Source of the DNA: Actinomycetes bacterium
GTDB lineage: Bacteria; Actinomycetota; Acidimicrobiia; Acidimicrobiales; Palsa-688
Reading direction: 5' to 3'
DNA length: 5,447 bases
Assembly (NCBI GenBank): GCA_021798075.1
Contig: JAJZYO010000156.1
Span: forward strand, 1 to 5,447
Both the position numbers and the translations under genes were made by a program. A model generated the notes under the pieces. That model saw nothing but the letters and a program-made list of their open reading frames with translations. It was not told the DNA's origin and made no database searches. This document shows, in pieces, positions 1 through 5,447 of the stretch. Every line of letters starts with the position of its first letter. Positions within the stretch are counted from its first letter, which is position 1.

Positions 1-435
1 GTCGATGGCGAAACGCTCGTGGGTCGCGTCGACAGGCAGCTTCGGGTGCATGAGCGGCAGGTCGAAATGATCGACCCCGAGGCGCGTTGCCAGATCCTGG
101 AGCTCGCAATGGTTATTGGCAACGCAAACCGCGCAAATGTGGTTGCGCTCGACGAAGAACATCTCGATCATCTTGCGCCGGTACGCGACCAAGCGCTCCG
201 ACGTGGTGGTGATCTTCATGCCCTCCTCCACCCGCGTAGTGCAAGACGGCAGGAGCTTGGGAGTGCCCTCGACCTCGACTACGCAGAGCCGGCAGGCGCC
301 CACGTCGGAGAGGCCCTCCAGATGGCACAGCGTTGGGATGCCGATCTCGTTGTCCTGGGCGGCAGAAAGGATCGTCTGGTCCGACCTGGCGGCGACGTCC
401 TTGCCATCAATCTGAAGCGTCCTTACTTCGCTCAT
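1..435 (-). CDS. hoxU: HoxU, diaphorase iron-sulfur subunit of NAD-linked bidirectional hydrogenase (3' part missing)
   Basis: This is the first 145 codons of a NuoG-like electron-transfer subunit that would carry electrons between the HoxF flavin and its partner enzyme in the cytoplasm. Residues 1-75 form a plant-type [2Fe-2S] ferredoxin domain with Cys37, Cys48, Cys51 and Cys65 (TLCHLEG, ACRLC, PSCTT). Next comes a Cys-rich segment NHICAVC...HCELQDLA (His99, Cys101, Cys104, Cys110). Its H-x-C-x2-C-x5-C spacing is typical of HoxU; NuoG and the formate dehydrogenase FdsA have H-x3-C. HoxU proteins are usually about 240 residues, so the C-terminal two-[4Fe-4S] ferredoxin part lies beyond the left edge. 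The ATG at 435-433 overlaps the hoxF stop codon as ATGA. No strong ribosome binding site precedes it, which suggests translational coupling to hoxF. A longer NuoG-like fusion cannot be excluded because the end is missing. Confidence 0.9.
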   Translation of the reverse strand, partial: MSEVRTLQIDGKDVAARSDQTILSAAQDNEIGIPTLCHLEGLSDVGACRLCVVEVEGTPKLLPSCTTRVEEGMKITTTSERLVAYRRKMIEMFFVERNHICAVCVANNHCELQDLATRLGVDHFDLPLMHPKLPVDATHERFAID

Positions 436-2150
436 TTCGGCGACCCGACCCCTGCAACCCCGACCCCTGCGGGCACGGCCTCGCTCCTTCCTCCGGCATT
501 CATCGCGCAAACCCCAGCCGGGCAGACTCGGTCGTCAATATGCGCCAAGTACTCATCCCGGAAATAACGGAGCGTGGAAAAGACGGAATTGGGAGCGCCC
601 TGTCCGAGACCGCACAAGCTCGTCGAGCGCACCATGTCGGCCAAACTTTCCAGCTGCTCCAAGTCACGCCGGGTCCCAGCACCGCGGGTCATCCGGTCAA
701 GGAACCGCCACATTTCCTGGGTCCCCACGCGGCAAGGTGCACATTTCCCGCAGGACTCCTCCCGGCAAAAATCCATGAAGAACTTGGCAACATCGACCAT
801 GCACGACGTGTCGTCCATCACGATCATCCCGCCCGAGCCCATCATCGAGCCCGCTTGCGTGAGGCTCTCGTAGTCCACGGGCATATCGAGCAGATCCTCG
901 GGTATGCAGCCGCCGGCTGGACCACCAGTCTGCACCGCCTTGAAGCGCCGTCCCGGCGCGAGGCCTCCACCGATCCCGAAGACGATCTCGCGCAGCGTGA
1001 CGCCCATCGGGACCTCAATCAATCCCGTATTGGCCACAGCGCCGGCCAAGGCGAAGACCTTCGTCCCCTTGGACCGCTCCGTGCCCATCGAGGCCAGCCA
1101 TTCGCCGCCCTTCGCCACCACCGCAGGGATATTGGCAAAAGTTTCAACGTTGTTTATGAGGGTTGGGCAACCCCAAAGGCCAGAGGCCGCCGGGTAGGGC
1201 GGGCGAGGCCGCGGGGTGCCCCTTCCCCCTTGGACCGAGGCAATGAGGGCAGTCTCTTCGCCGCAAACGAACGCGCCAGCACCGATGCGCACCTCGACTT
1301 CGAACCCGAAACGGGTTCCCGCTACTTCTCTCCCGAGGAAGCCTTCCCGGCCGGCTTCCCTGATCGCATGCGAAAGGCGCTTGACTGCTAGCGGGTACTC
1401 GGCACGCACGTACACGTAGCCCTGGCTCGCGCCGACGGCGTAGCCGGCTATAGCCATTCCTTCCAGTACTTGGTGCGGGCAGCTCTCAAGGACGCTCCGG
1501 TCCATAAAGGCGCCCGGGTCCCCCTCGTCGGCGTTGCAGACTACGTACTTGCCGGCGTGGCTGTCTTGAATTGCGACCGTCCTCCACTTGAGGCCGGTCG
1601 GGTAACCCGCTCCTCCCCGGCCTCTAAGGCCGCTCTTTACCACCTCAGCTACCACTTCTTCGGGGGCCATCTCGCTCACCGCCTTGGCCAAGGCCGTGTA
1701 CCCGCCACTAGCAACGTAATCATCGACGCGCTCGGGGTCGACCGTGCCGGAGCGTTCGAGCACCACCTTGACCTGAGGTGAAAAGAAACTGTCACCCGCG
1801 AGCGGCCTCCCGCCTTTTGCTTCGCCGCTCAGGGACGAAAGCAAGTCCTGCCGGCTCGCACCGTCGTCGGGCCGCACCCGCTCGAAAACCCGTCCCTGCT
1901 CGGGGACGGCCACCAATGGCCCCGCGGAGCAGAGCCCCAGGCAGCCCACTCGCCGGACGGCAACGTCGCGAAGGCCGGCGCCCAGGACTTCGTCGGAGAG
2001 GACTTCGAGCAGCCGGTCCGAGCCCATTGACTGGCAGCCAGCCGCCTGGCAGATATGGGCCGACGCTCTCACCGGGCCTTCGGGGATGAGCGGCCCCGCC
2101 TGGCGCCGGCGCGGCGGGGGGGTTGCTGCCGGCGTGCCCACCGCGGTCAC
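432..2150 (-). CDS. hoxF: HoxF, NAD(H)- and FMN-binding diaphorase subunit with N-terminal [2Fe-2S] domain
   Basis: The 572-residue flavoprotein oxidises NADH or reduces NAD+ at FMN and relays electrons to Fe-S clusters. Residues about 28-107 are a thioredoxin-like [2Fe-2S] domain (Cys34-x4-Cys39, Cys70-x3-Cys74). This domain is present in HoxF/HndC-type proteins and absent from plain complex I NuoF. The NuoF core follows: Gly-rich [13 protein letters not shown] at 177-189, [13 protein letters not shown] at 206-218, [13 protein letters not shown] at 290-302 and [10 protein letters not shown] at 333-342. The SLBB region comes next, then a [4Fe-4S] site SCGKCAPC (Cys467, Cys470, Cys473) with Cys513. 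The protein ends soon after CPAGVC (543-548), with no C-terminal 2[4Fe-4S] domain. I chose the GTG at 2150-2148. It overlaps the hoxE stop as GTGA and has a GGAGG 4 nt upstream. The frame stays open to 2372, but that extension would lie inside hoxE and shows no family similarity. Confidence 0.93.
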   Translation of the reverse strand: MTAVGTPAATPPPRRRQAGPLIPEGPVRASAHICQAAGCQSMGSDRLLEVLSDEVLGAGLRDVAVRRVGCLGLCSAGPLVAVPEQGRVFERVRPDDGASRQDLLSSLSGEAKGGRPLAGDSFFSPQVKVVLERSGTVDPERVDDYVASGGYTALAKAVSEMAPEEVVAEVVKSGLRGRGGAGYPTGLKWRTVAIQDSHAGKYVVCNADEGDPGAFMDRSVLESCPHQVLEGMAIAGYAVGASQGYVYVRAEYPLAVKRLSHAIREAGREGFLGREVAGTRFGFEVEVRIGAGAFVCGEETALIASVQGGRGTPRPRPPYPAASGLWGCPTLINNVETFANIPAVVAKGGEWLASMGTERSKGTKVFALAGAVANTGLIEVPMGVTLREIVFGIGGGLAPGRRFKAVQTGGPAGGCIPEDLLDMPVDYESLTQAGSMMGSGGMIVMDDTSCMVDVAKFFMDFCREESCGKCAPCRVGTQEMWRFLDRMTRGAGTRRDLEQLESLADMVRSTSLCGLGQGAPNSVFSTLRYFRDEYLAHIDDRVCPAGVCAMNAGGRSEAVPAGVGVAGVGSPK

Positions 2151-2659
2151 AGGTCCTCCAAAAGCGTTACCAACTCCGGGGGCGTGATCGTCCCATGGAC
2201 CTCTCCGTCGACCATGACGACCGGCGCCATGCTGCAGCACCCGAAACAGCGCGCCTTCAATACCGAGATCTTGTTGTCCGGCGTTGTCTCTCCTGGCTCG
2301 ACACCAAGCTTGCCCTCGATCGCGCCCAAGAGCCCTGCCGCACCGTTTATATAACAAGCCGTCCCGGCGCATACGACGCAGGTATGCTCGCCTTGCGGCT
2401 TGAGCATGAAATGGGAGTAGAAAGTTGCTACGCCGTAAGCCTTGCTCGGCGCCACGCCCATGCTCTCGCCGACATAAGTGAGCGCCTCGTCGTCCAGGTA
2501 CCCAAAAGCCTCCTGGGCGGTGTGGAGGGCTTCGATCAAGCCGTCGGGGCGGTACCCGAGACGGCGCATCCTCACGTCCACTTGGCGCCAGCGCTTGTCA
2601 TCGCTTGGCGCGCTCGGTCTCGAGCGCCCTGCAGCGGCCTGAACCGTCGCAATTGCCAT
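2147..2659 (-). CDS. hoxE: HoxE, NuoE-like [2Fe-2S] diaphorase subunit
   Basis: This 170-residue NuoE-family protein has an N-terminal helical part (about 20-85) and a thioredoxin-like [2Fe-2S] domain with Cys97-x4-Cys102 and Cys138-x3-Cys142 (CAGTAC, CFGCC). The helical region carries the family signatures [10 protein letters not shown] (51-60) and [10 protein letters not shown] (75-84). It would sit at the periphery of the HoxEFU diaphorase next to HoxF and take part in electron transfer. It is the first gene of the leftward operon, with hoxF following through a GTGA overlap. The ATG at 2659-2657 is preceded by GAGGAGG (2677-2671), 11 nt away, which supports this start although the spacing is slightly long. 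Homologues include NuoE, FdsG of formate dehydrogenase and HndA. The name HoxE rests on the HoxF and HoxU types downstream rather than on a unique motif in this protein. Confidence 0.9.
   Translation of the reverse strand: MAIATVQAAAGRSRPSAPSDDKRWRQVDVRMRRLGYRPDGLIEALHTAQEAFGYLDDEALTYVGESMGVAPSKAYGVATFYSHFMLKPQGEHTCVVCAGTACYINGAAGLLGAIEGKLGVEPGETTPDNKISVLKARCFGCCSMAPVVMVDGEVHGTITPPELVTLLEDL
2155..2159 (-). promoter_or_regulatory. Ribosome binding site deciding the hoxF GTG start
   Basis: The minus strand reads GGAGG inside the last codons of hoxE, 4 nt before the GTG at 2150. A second in-frame GTG at 2141 would be 13 nt away, so the site favours 2150 and the 4-bp overlap with hoxE. Confidence 0.6.
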
Positions 2660-2670
2660 CAGGTACCTAA

Positions 2671-2677
2671 CCTCCTC
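2671..2677 (-). promoter_or_regulatory. Ribosome binding site of hoxE
   Basis: The minus strand reads GAGGAGG here, a near-perfect Shine-Dalgarno sequence, 11 nt before the ATG at 2659. The spacing is at the long end of normal. It is the strongest ribosome binding site in the divergent region and fixes the hoxE start. Confidence 0.65.
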
Positions 2678-2694
2678 GTGCGCCGACCACTCTC

Positions 2695-2723
2695 AGACTA
2701 GGCCGCGACTACCGAAGGTGCCA
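2695..2723 (-). promoter_or_regulatory. Candidate hoxE promoter (-10 TAGTCT)
   Basis: On the minus strand TAGTCT (2700-2695) fits the actinobacterial TAnnnT pattern for a -10 element. The hexamer 17 bp upstream (2723-2718, TGGCAC) is a poor -35 but directly abuts the DosR-like box, as expected for an activator-dependent promoter. Transcription would start near 2688, placing the box centre at about -45 and leaving a leader of about 29 nt that contains the ribosome binding site. The short motif could occur by chance. Confidence 0.3.
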
Positions 2724-2743
2724 AGGGGGCCCAAAGTCCCCTC
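2724..2743. promoter_or_regulatory. DosR/DevR-like hypoxia regulator box
   Basis: The minus strand reads GAGGGGACTTTGGGCCCCCT. Compared with the mycobacterial DosR consensus TTSGGGACTWWAGTCCCSAA (known from the literature), the inner 16 positions match at 14 and all 20 match at 14. The conserved GGGAC, the following TT, the G at position 13 and CCC are all kept. Because the site is nearly palindromic, the plus strand scores the same. Its centre is about 74 bp from the hoxE ATG and about 66 bp from the hyhB ATG, so one site could serve both promoters. Activation of both operons by a DosR-type response regulator under low oxygen is an inference. The match was scored by eye. Confidence 0.55.
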
Positions 2744-2785
2744 GCCTAGTGACCCTCGGCCCTTATGGACCACTCGGCAGCGCCT

Positions 2786-2791
2786 TAGTTT
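2786..2791 (+). promoter_or_regulatory. Candidate hyhB -10 element (TAGTTT)
   Basis: TAGTTT fits TAnnnT and ends 8 nt before the hyhB ATG at 2800. A start of transcription about 7 nt downstream would fall on GTG 2797 or ATG 2800 and give a leaderless message. That would explain why no Shine-Dalgarno is seen here. The DosR-like box would then be centred near -65. An alternative weak element, TATGGA at 2764-2769, would put the box near -43. Confidence 0.25.
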
Positions 2792-2799
2792 CGGGCGTG

Positions 2800-3921
2800 A
2801 TGGCCGCCATCATCGGTTTCGATGGCTTGGACGGGCTCATCGGCTCGCTCAAGGCGCGAGGGTACCGAACAATGGGGCCGGTCGCTTCCGGCGGCGCCAT
2901 CTCGATCCGCGAGCTGAAAAGCGCGGCGGACCTGCCGAGGGGATGGGAGGACGAGCAGGCACCGGGGACCTACCGCCTCCACCAGACCGCTTCGCCGGAC
3001 TTGTTCAACTGGGCCGTCGGCGCTGGATCGCTGAAGGCAGAGGTTTTCCCGCCGCGATCGATCATCTGGCAAGCAAAGGCCCCCGGCTATGAAGTCGAAG
3101 AGATCTCCGACGACGTGCCCCCCGTCGCCGTCGTGGGCGCCAGGCCCTGCGACCTCGCAGGGCTCCGTGTCCTAGACCGCGCCCTGGGTTCGCCTCCCGT
3201 CACGGACCCCGCTTACCGCCGGCGCCGGGACGCCGTCGTCCTCGTGGCGGTCGAGTGCTCACGGCCTGCAAGTACGTGCTTTTGTGTCTCGATGGGCACC
3301 GGGCCGAGCGCGAGCGAGGGCTTCGACCTCGCGCTCACGGAGCTTGGCGGCGGTTACTACCTGGCCAGGGCCGGCTCCAAGATCGGCAAAGAACTGCTCG
3401 AAGGCCTGTCCCAGAGACGGGCTCGCCGGGAAGATTTCGCGAGGCGCACCGAACTGCTCGCCAGGGCGGCGTCGCACATGGGCCGTAGCGTAGACCAGCA
3501 CGGCCTTCCCGAGATGCTTGTACGCAACCTTTCCAACCCGCTCTGGGACGAAGTCGCCAAGCAGTGCTTGGTGTGCGGCAACTGCACAGCCGTCTGCCCG
3601 ACCTGCTTCTGCAGCAACTTCGAGGACCGGACCGACCTTTCGGGCACCGTCCAGCGCGAGCGGACCTGGGCGTCGTGCGCGGACCTCGCGTACTCCTACG
3701 TCCACGGAGGGCCCGTGCGAGCCAGCATCAAGTCGCGCTACAGGCAGTGGGTCACACACAAGTTCTCTTGGTGGTGGGACCAGTTCGGCACTTCGGGGTG
3801 TGTGGGCTGCGGGCGCTGCATCACTTGGTGCCCGGCAGGTATCGACGTAACGGAGGAAATAGCGGCTCTTCGCGCGAGCGACAACGCCGGGGAAACCCAC
3901 GGCGAGGCCCACTTGCAATGA
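2800..3921 (+). CDS. hyhB: HyhB, iron-sulfur beta subunit of group 3b [NiFe] hydrogenase
   Basis: This 373-residue cytoplasmic subunit would relay electrons between the flavin subunit HyhG and the hydrogenase small subunit. It matches the sulfhydrogenase/anaerobic sulfite reductase A-like family. Visible signatures are GARPCDL at 113-119 and the segment [19 protein letters not shown] (Cys153, Cys160, Cys162), which may hold a further cluster. Two C-terminal [4Fe-4S] motifs follow: [12 protein letters not shown] (Cys256, 259, 262, 266) with an added CFC (269-271), and [12 protein letters not shown] (Cys334, 337, 340, 344). The [16 protein letters not shown] stretch resembles mycobacterial Hyh. 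The frame is open from GTG 2749, but that start would sit 6 bp after the putative activator box. I therefore prefer ATG 2800 (or GTG 2797), where the protein begins with the family-like N-terminus. No clear ribosome binding site precedes either. The stop overlaps hyhG as ATGA. Confidence 0.9.
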   Translation: MAAIIGFDGLDGLIGSLKARGYRTMGPVASGGAISIRELKSAADLPRGWEDEQAPGTYRLHQTASPDLFNWAVGAGSLKAEVFPPRSIIWQAKAPGYEVEEISDDVPPVAVVGARPCDLAGLRVLDRALGSPPVTDPAYRRRRDAVVLVAVECSRPASTCFCVSMGTGPSASEGFDLALTELGGGYYLARAGSKIGKELLEGLSQRRARREDFARRTELLARAASHMGRSVDQHGLPEMLVRNLSNPLWDEVAKQCLVCGNCTAVCPTCFCSNFEDRTDLSGTVQRERTWASCADLAYSYVHGGPVRASIKSRYRQWVTHKFSWWWDQFGTSGCVGCGRCITWCPAGIDVTEEIAALRASDNAGETHGEAHLQ

Positions 3922-4808
3922 GCGGCTCCACTTCGTCCGCACCCACTGGCGGGCTCGCGACTTCGGTGCTGAGCGGGCCTGGTCCTTTCACGCCGACGGT
4001 GTTCCACGTTTCCGACCGGGCCCAAGAAGCGCCCGACGTGGTCACCCTCGCCCTAAAGAACGACGGTGGCGCGCCGTTTTCCTTCCAGCCTGGGCAGTTC
4101 AACATGCTCACGGCATTCGGCGTCGGTGAAGTGCCGATCTCGGTCAGCAGTTCCCCTGGCGCCGGGCCGCTCCTCCACACGGTCCGCGAGGTCGGCCCCG
4201 TCACCCGTGCGCTTTGCCAGGCGAGTGTCGGCACGCGCGTCGGGGTGCGCGGTCCGTTCGGGACGGACTGGGGGCTGGCGAGCTTCGCCCAAGCTGACGC
4301 CATAATCGTCGGCGGCGGCATCGGGCTCGCGCCCCTCCGAGGTGCGATCGAACAGCTCATCGAGACCACAGGCCTCCCGAGCGGCCCCCGCAGAGTTGTC
4401 GTCCTCGCTGGTGCCCGCCGGCCGGACCAGCTCATATTCAAAGAGGACCTAGCGGCTTGGGCGACGGCCGGCGCTGAAGTTGCCATCACCGTGGACGTCG
4501 CCGAGGAAGGCTGGATGGGCCACGTCGGGGTAGTTACCGAACTCGTCCCGCAGATGACTTTCGACCCGCGCCGGGTGATGGCCCTCGTGTGCGGGCCTGA
4601 AGTCATGATGCGCTTCACTGTGCAAGCCCTGATAGAGCGCGGAGTTCTCCCGACGTCGATCAGGCTTAGAGTCTCCCTCGAACGCAACATGCAGTGCGGC
4701 ACGGGCCTCTGCGGCCATTGCCAGCTCGGCCCCTACATCTTGTGCCGCGGTGGCCCGGTCGTAACCTACCCAGAGGCGAGCCGGCTCCTCCACGAGGCCG
4801 AACTGTGA
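3918..4808 (+). CDS. hyhG: HyhG, FAD- and NAD(P)-binding gamma subunit of group 3b [NiFe] hydrogenase
   Basis: This 296-residue member of the ferredoxin-NADP+ reductase superfamily would exchange electrons between NAD(P)(H) and the hydrogenase Fe-S chain. The FAD domain shows FQPGQF at 56-61 and PISVSSSP at 73-80, followed by RGPFGTDW at 111-118. The nucleotide-binding domain has the Gly-rich [10 protein letters not shown] at 132-141 and CGPEVMM near the C-terminal part. A C-terminal [2Fe-2S] site is complete: Cys260, Cys265, Cys268 and Cys276 (CGTGLCGHC, then ILC). This arrangement is shared with the dihydroorotate dehydrogenase electron-transfer subunit PyrK and anaerobic sulfite reductase subunit B; the neighbours identify it as the hydrogenase version. 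The ATG at 3918 overlaps the hyhB stop (ATGA), with a weak GAGG at 3904-3907. The frame extends upstream inside hyhB, which I reject. NADP versus NAD preference cannot be read safely here. Confidence 0.91.
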   Translation: MSGSTSSAPTGGLATSVLSGPGPFTPTVFHVSDRAQEAPDVVTLALKNDGGAPFSFQPGQFNMLTAFGVGEVPISVSSSPGAGPLLHTVREVGPVTRALCQASVGTRVGVRGPFGTDWGLASFAQADAIIVGGGIGLAPLRGAIEQLIETTGLPSGPRRVVVLAGARRPDQLIFKEDLAAWATAGAEVAITVDVAEEGWMGHVGVVTELVPQMTFDPRRVMALVCGPEVMMRFTVQALIERGVLPTSIRLRVSLERNMQCGTGLCGHCQLGPYILCRGGPVVTYPEASRLLHEAEL

Positions 4809-4821
4809 GAGTGCCCGAACT

Positions 4822-5447
4822 ATGAGCGTTGCCGGTCAGGTTGGGCTCGCTCACCCGAAGCCGAGCCTGGCCGTGTGGAAGTTCGCGTCCTGCGACGGCT
4901 GCCAGGTCTCTTTGCTCGACCTCGAGGACCAGCTTCTCGACCTTCTGGGAGCGCTCAACATTTCCTACTTCCTCGAAGTGACACGAGCTGTCGTCGACGG
5001 GCCCTACGACATCTCTATTGTCGAAGGTTCGGTTACCACGCCGGCCGATGCCGAGCGCATCAAGGCCGTGCGCGCCGCATCGCGCTTCCTCGTCACGGTC
5101 GGGGCTTGCGCTACGGCTGGCGGGATACAAGCCCTCCGCAACTACGCGGACGCCGGCGAATACGTGTCCGCTGTCTATGCCAACCCGGCCTACATTTCCT
5201 CCCTCGCCACATCGACACCTGTTTCGGCCCACGTCCCCGTCGACTTCGAGCTTCACGGCTGCCCGATCAACCCGGCCCAGCTCCTCGAGGTCGTCACCGC
5301 CTACCTGGCCGGTAGGGCGCCGCGGATCCCGAACTTCCCCGTCTGCAGGGAATGCAAGGCCGCGGGCAATATATGTCTGCTCGTAGCCCAGGGCGTGGCC
5401 TGCCTCGGGCCAGTGACGAGCGCCGGCTGCGGCGCACTGTGCCCAAC
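4822..5447 (+). CDS. hyhS: HyhS, small subunit of group 3b [NiFe] hydrogenase (3' end missing)
   Basis: 208 codons of the cytoplasmic hydrogenase small (delta) subunit are present. It carries the Fe-S clusters that wire the [NiFe] site to HyhB/HyhG. It belongs to the NuoB/20-kDa family. The proximal cluster ligands are Cys24 and Cys27 (ASCDGCQ), Cys96 (VGACATAGG) and Cys147 (HGCP). The group 3b-type C-terminal part has begun: [15 protein letters not shown] (Cys175, 178, 185), Cys194 and the start of a [13 protein letters not shown] motif (Cys203, 207). VEGSVTT at 67-73 is another family signature. There is no twin-arginine signal, consistent with a cytoplasmic enzyme. The ATG lies 13 bp after the hyhG stop with only a weak GAGAG at 4807-4811. 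A GTG at 4811 is out of frame and closes at once. The protein should be about 250 residues, so only the end is missing; hyhL is expected next. Confidence 0.92.
   Translation, partial: MSVAGQVGLAHPKPSLAVWKFASCDGCQVSLLDLEDQLLDLLGALNISYFLEVTRAVVDGPYDISIVEGSVTTPADAERIKAVRAASRFLVTVGACATAGGIQALRNYADAGEYVSAVYANPAYISSLATSTPVSAHVPVDFELHGCPINPAQLLEVVTAYLAGRAPRIPNFPVCRECKAAGNICLLVAQGVACLGPVTSAGCGALCP

Larger units (their letters stand above)
2660..2799. promoter_or_regulatory. Divergent promoter region between hoxEFU and hyhBGS
   Basis: This 140-bp stretch separates the start codons of the two divergent operons and is the only non-coding DNA in the window. It holds the hoxE ribosome binding site, a DosR-like box at 2724-2743 and candidate -10 elements on both sides. 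No ORF with recognisable similarity and no intrinsic terminator is visible. Both operons must begin here unless they are read from elsewhere, which the divergent arrangement makes impossible without antisense transcription. Confidence 0.75.

Noticed and set aside
333..1391. Long plus-strand open frame of 352 codons opposite hoxF
   Set aside because: It is the antisense of a convincing NuoF/HoxF core. Its translation is rich in Arg, Pro, Ala and His, has no recognisable domain, and is expected by chance in GC-rich DNA.
2233..2247. Extra cysteine in the HoxE CFGCC motif (Cys141)
   Set aside because: CxGCC variants are common in the NuoE family; the four cluster ligands are complete without it.
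2151..2372. 5' extension of hoxF upstream of the GTG at 2150
   Set aside because: It would overlap hoxE by 226 bp, encodes Arg/Gly-rich sequence without family similarity, and ignores the GGAGG and GTGA arrangement.
1..2659. Complex I nuoEFG or formate dehydrogenase fdsGBA instead of hoxEFU
   Set aside because: The HoxF N-terminal [2Fe-2S] domain is foreign to NuoF, and the HoxU H-x-C-x2-C-x5-C motif differs from the H-x3-C of NuoG/FdsA. The missing end of hoxU keeps a small residual doubt.
2698..2749. Inverted repeat CTAGGC (2698-2703) / GCCTAG (2744-2749)
   Set aside because: Only 6 bp per arm with a 40-bp gap, and its centre (2723.5) is 10 bp off the centre of the DosR-like box, so chance is a sufficient explanation.
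3564..3917. 5' extension of hyhG inside hyhB
   Set aside because: Out of frame with the Cys motifs of hyhB and without similarity to flavoprotein N-termini; ATG 3918 with the ATGA overlap is far better.
3821..4702. Minus-strand open frame of 293 codons opposite hyhG
   Set aside because: Antisense to a complete FAD/NAD(P)/[2Fe-2S] protein, with low-complexity Ser/Pro/Thr/Arg content and no domain.
4666..5256. Minus-strand open frame of 196 codons opposite hyhG and hyhS
   Set aside because: It crosses the junction of two real genes on the other strand and shows no motif.

Overview
This 5.4 kb window is GC-rich and fully coding apart from one divergent promoter region of about 140 bp. It holds redox modules related to [NiFe] hydrogenases. 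The left half (minus strand, about 1-2659) encodes the diaphorase module of a bidirectional, NAD-linked hydrogenase in the order hoxE-hoxF-hoxU. hoxU runs off the left edge. The right half (plus strand, about 2800-5447) encodes the first three subunits of a group 3b [NiFe] hydrogenase (Hyh, sulfhydrogenase-like): an iron-sulfur beta subunit, an FAD/NAD(P)-binding gamma subunit and the hydrogenase small subunit, which runs off the right edge. The catalytic large subunit (hyhL) should follow outside the window.

The genes within each arm are tightly packed. hoxE/hoxF, hoxF/hoxU and hyhB/hyhG each overlap by 4 bp (GTGA or ATGA), and hyhG and hyhS are 13 bp apart. Each arm is therefore probably one operon. 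The shared region 2660-2799 carries a 20-bp near-palindrome (2724-2743) that resembles the binding box of the actinobacterial hypoxia regulator DosR/DevR (GGGACT-N2/3-G-N-CCC core). It lies almost equidistant from the two start codons, so one oxygen/redox signal may control both operons.

The source is most likely an actinobacterium. The reasons are the high GC, a HyhB/HyhS type resembling the hydrogenase 3 (Hyh) of mycobacteria, and the DosR-like box. The class cannot be resolved from the sequence.

Functionally, HyhG would pass electrons between NAD(P)H and the [NiFe] site through HyhB and HyhS. HoxEFU would exchange electrons with NAD(H) through FMN and several Fe-S clusters. The unusual point is that a HoxEFU module, normally found with HoxYH (group 3d), stands back-to-back with a group 3b hydrogenase that already has its own pyridine-nucleotide subunit. 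Either a complete hoxEFUYH operon continues to the left, or HoxEFU serves the 3b enzyme or another partner. The window cannot decide between these.
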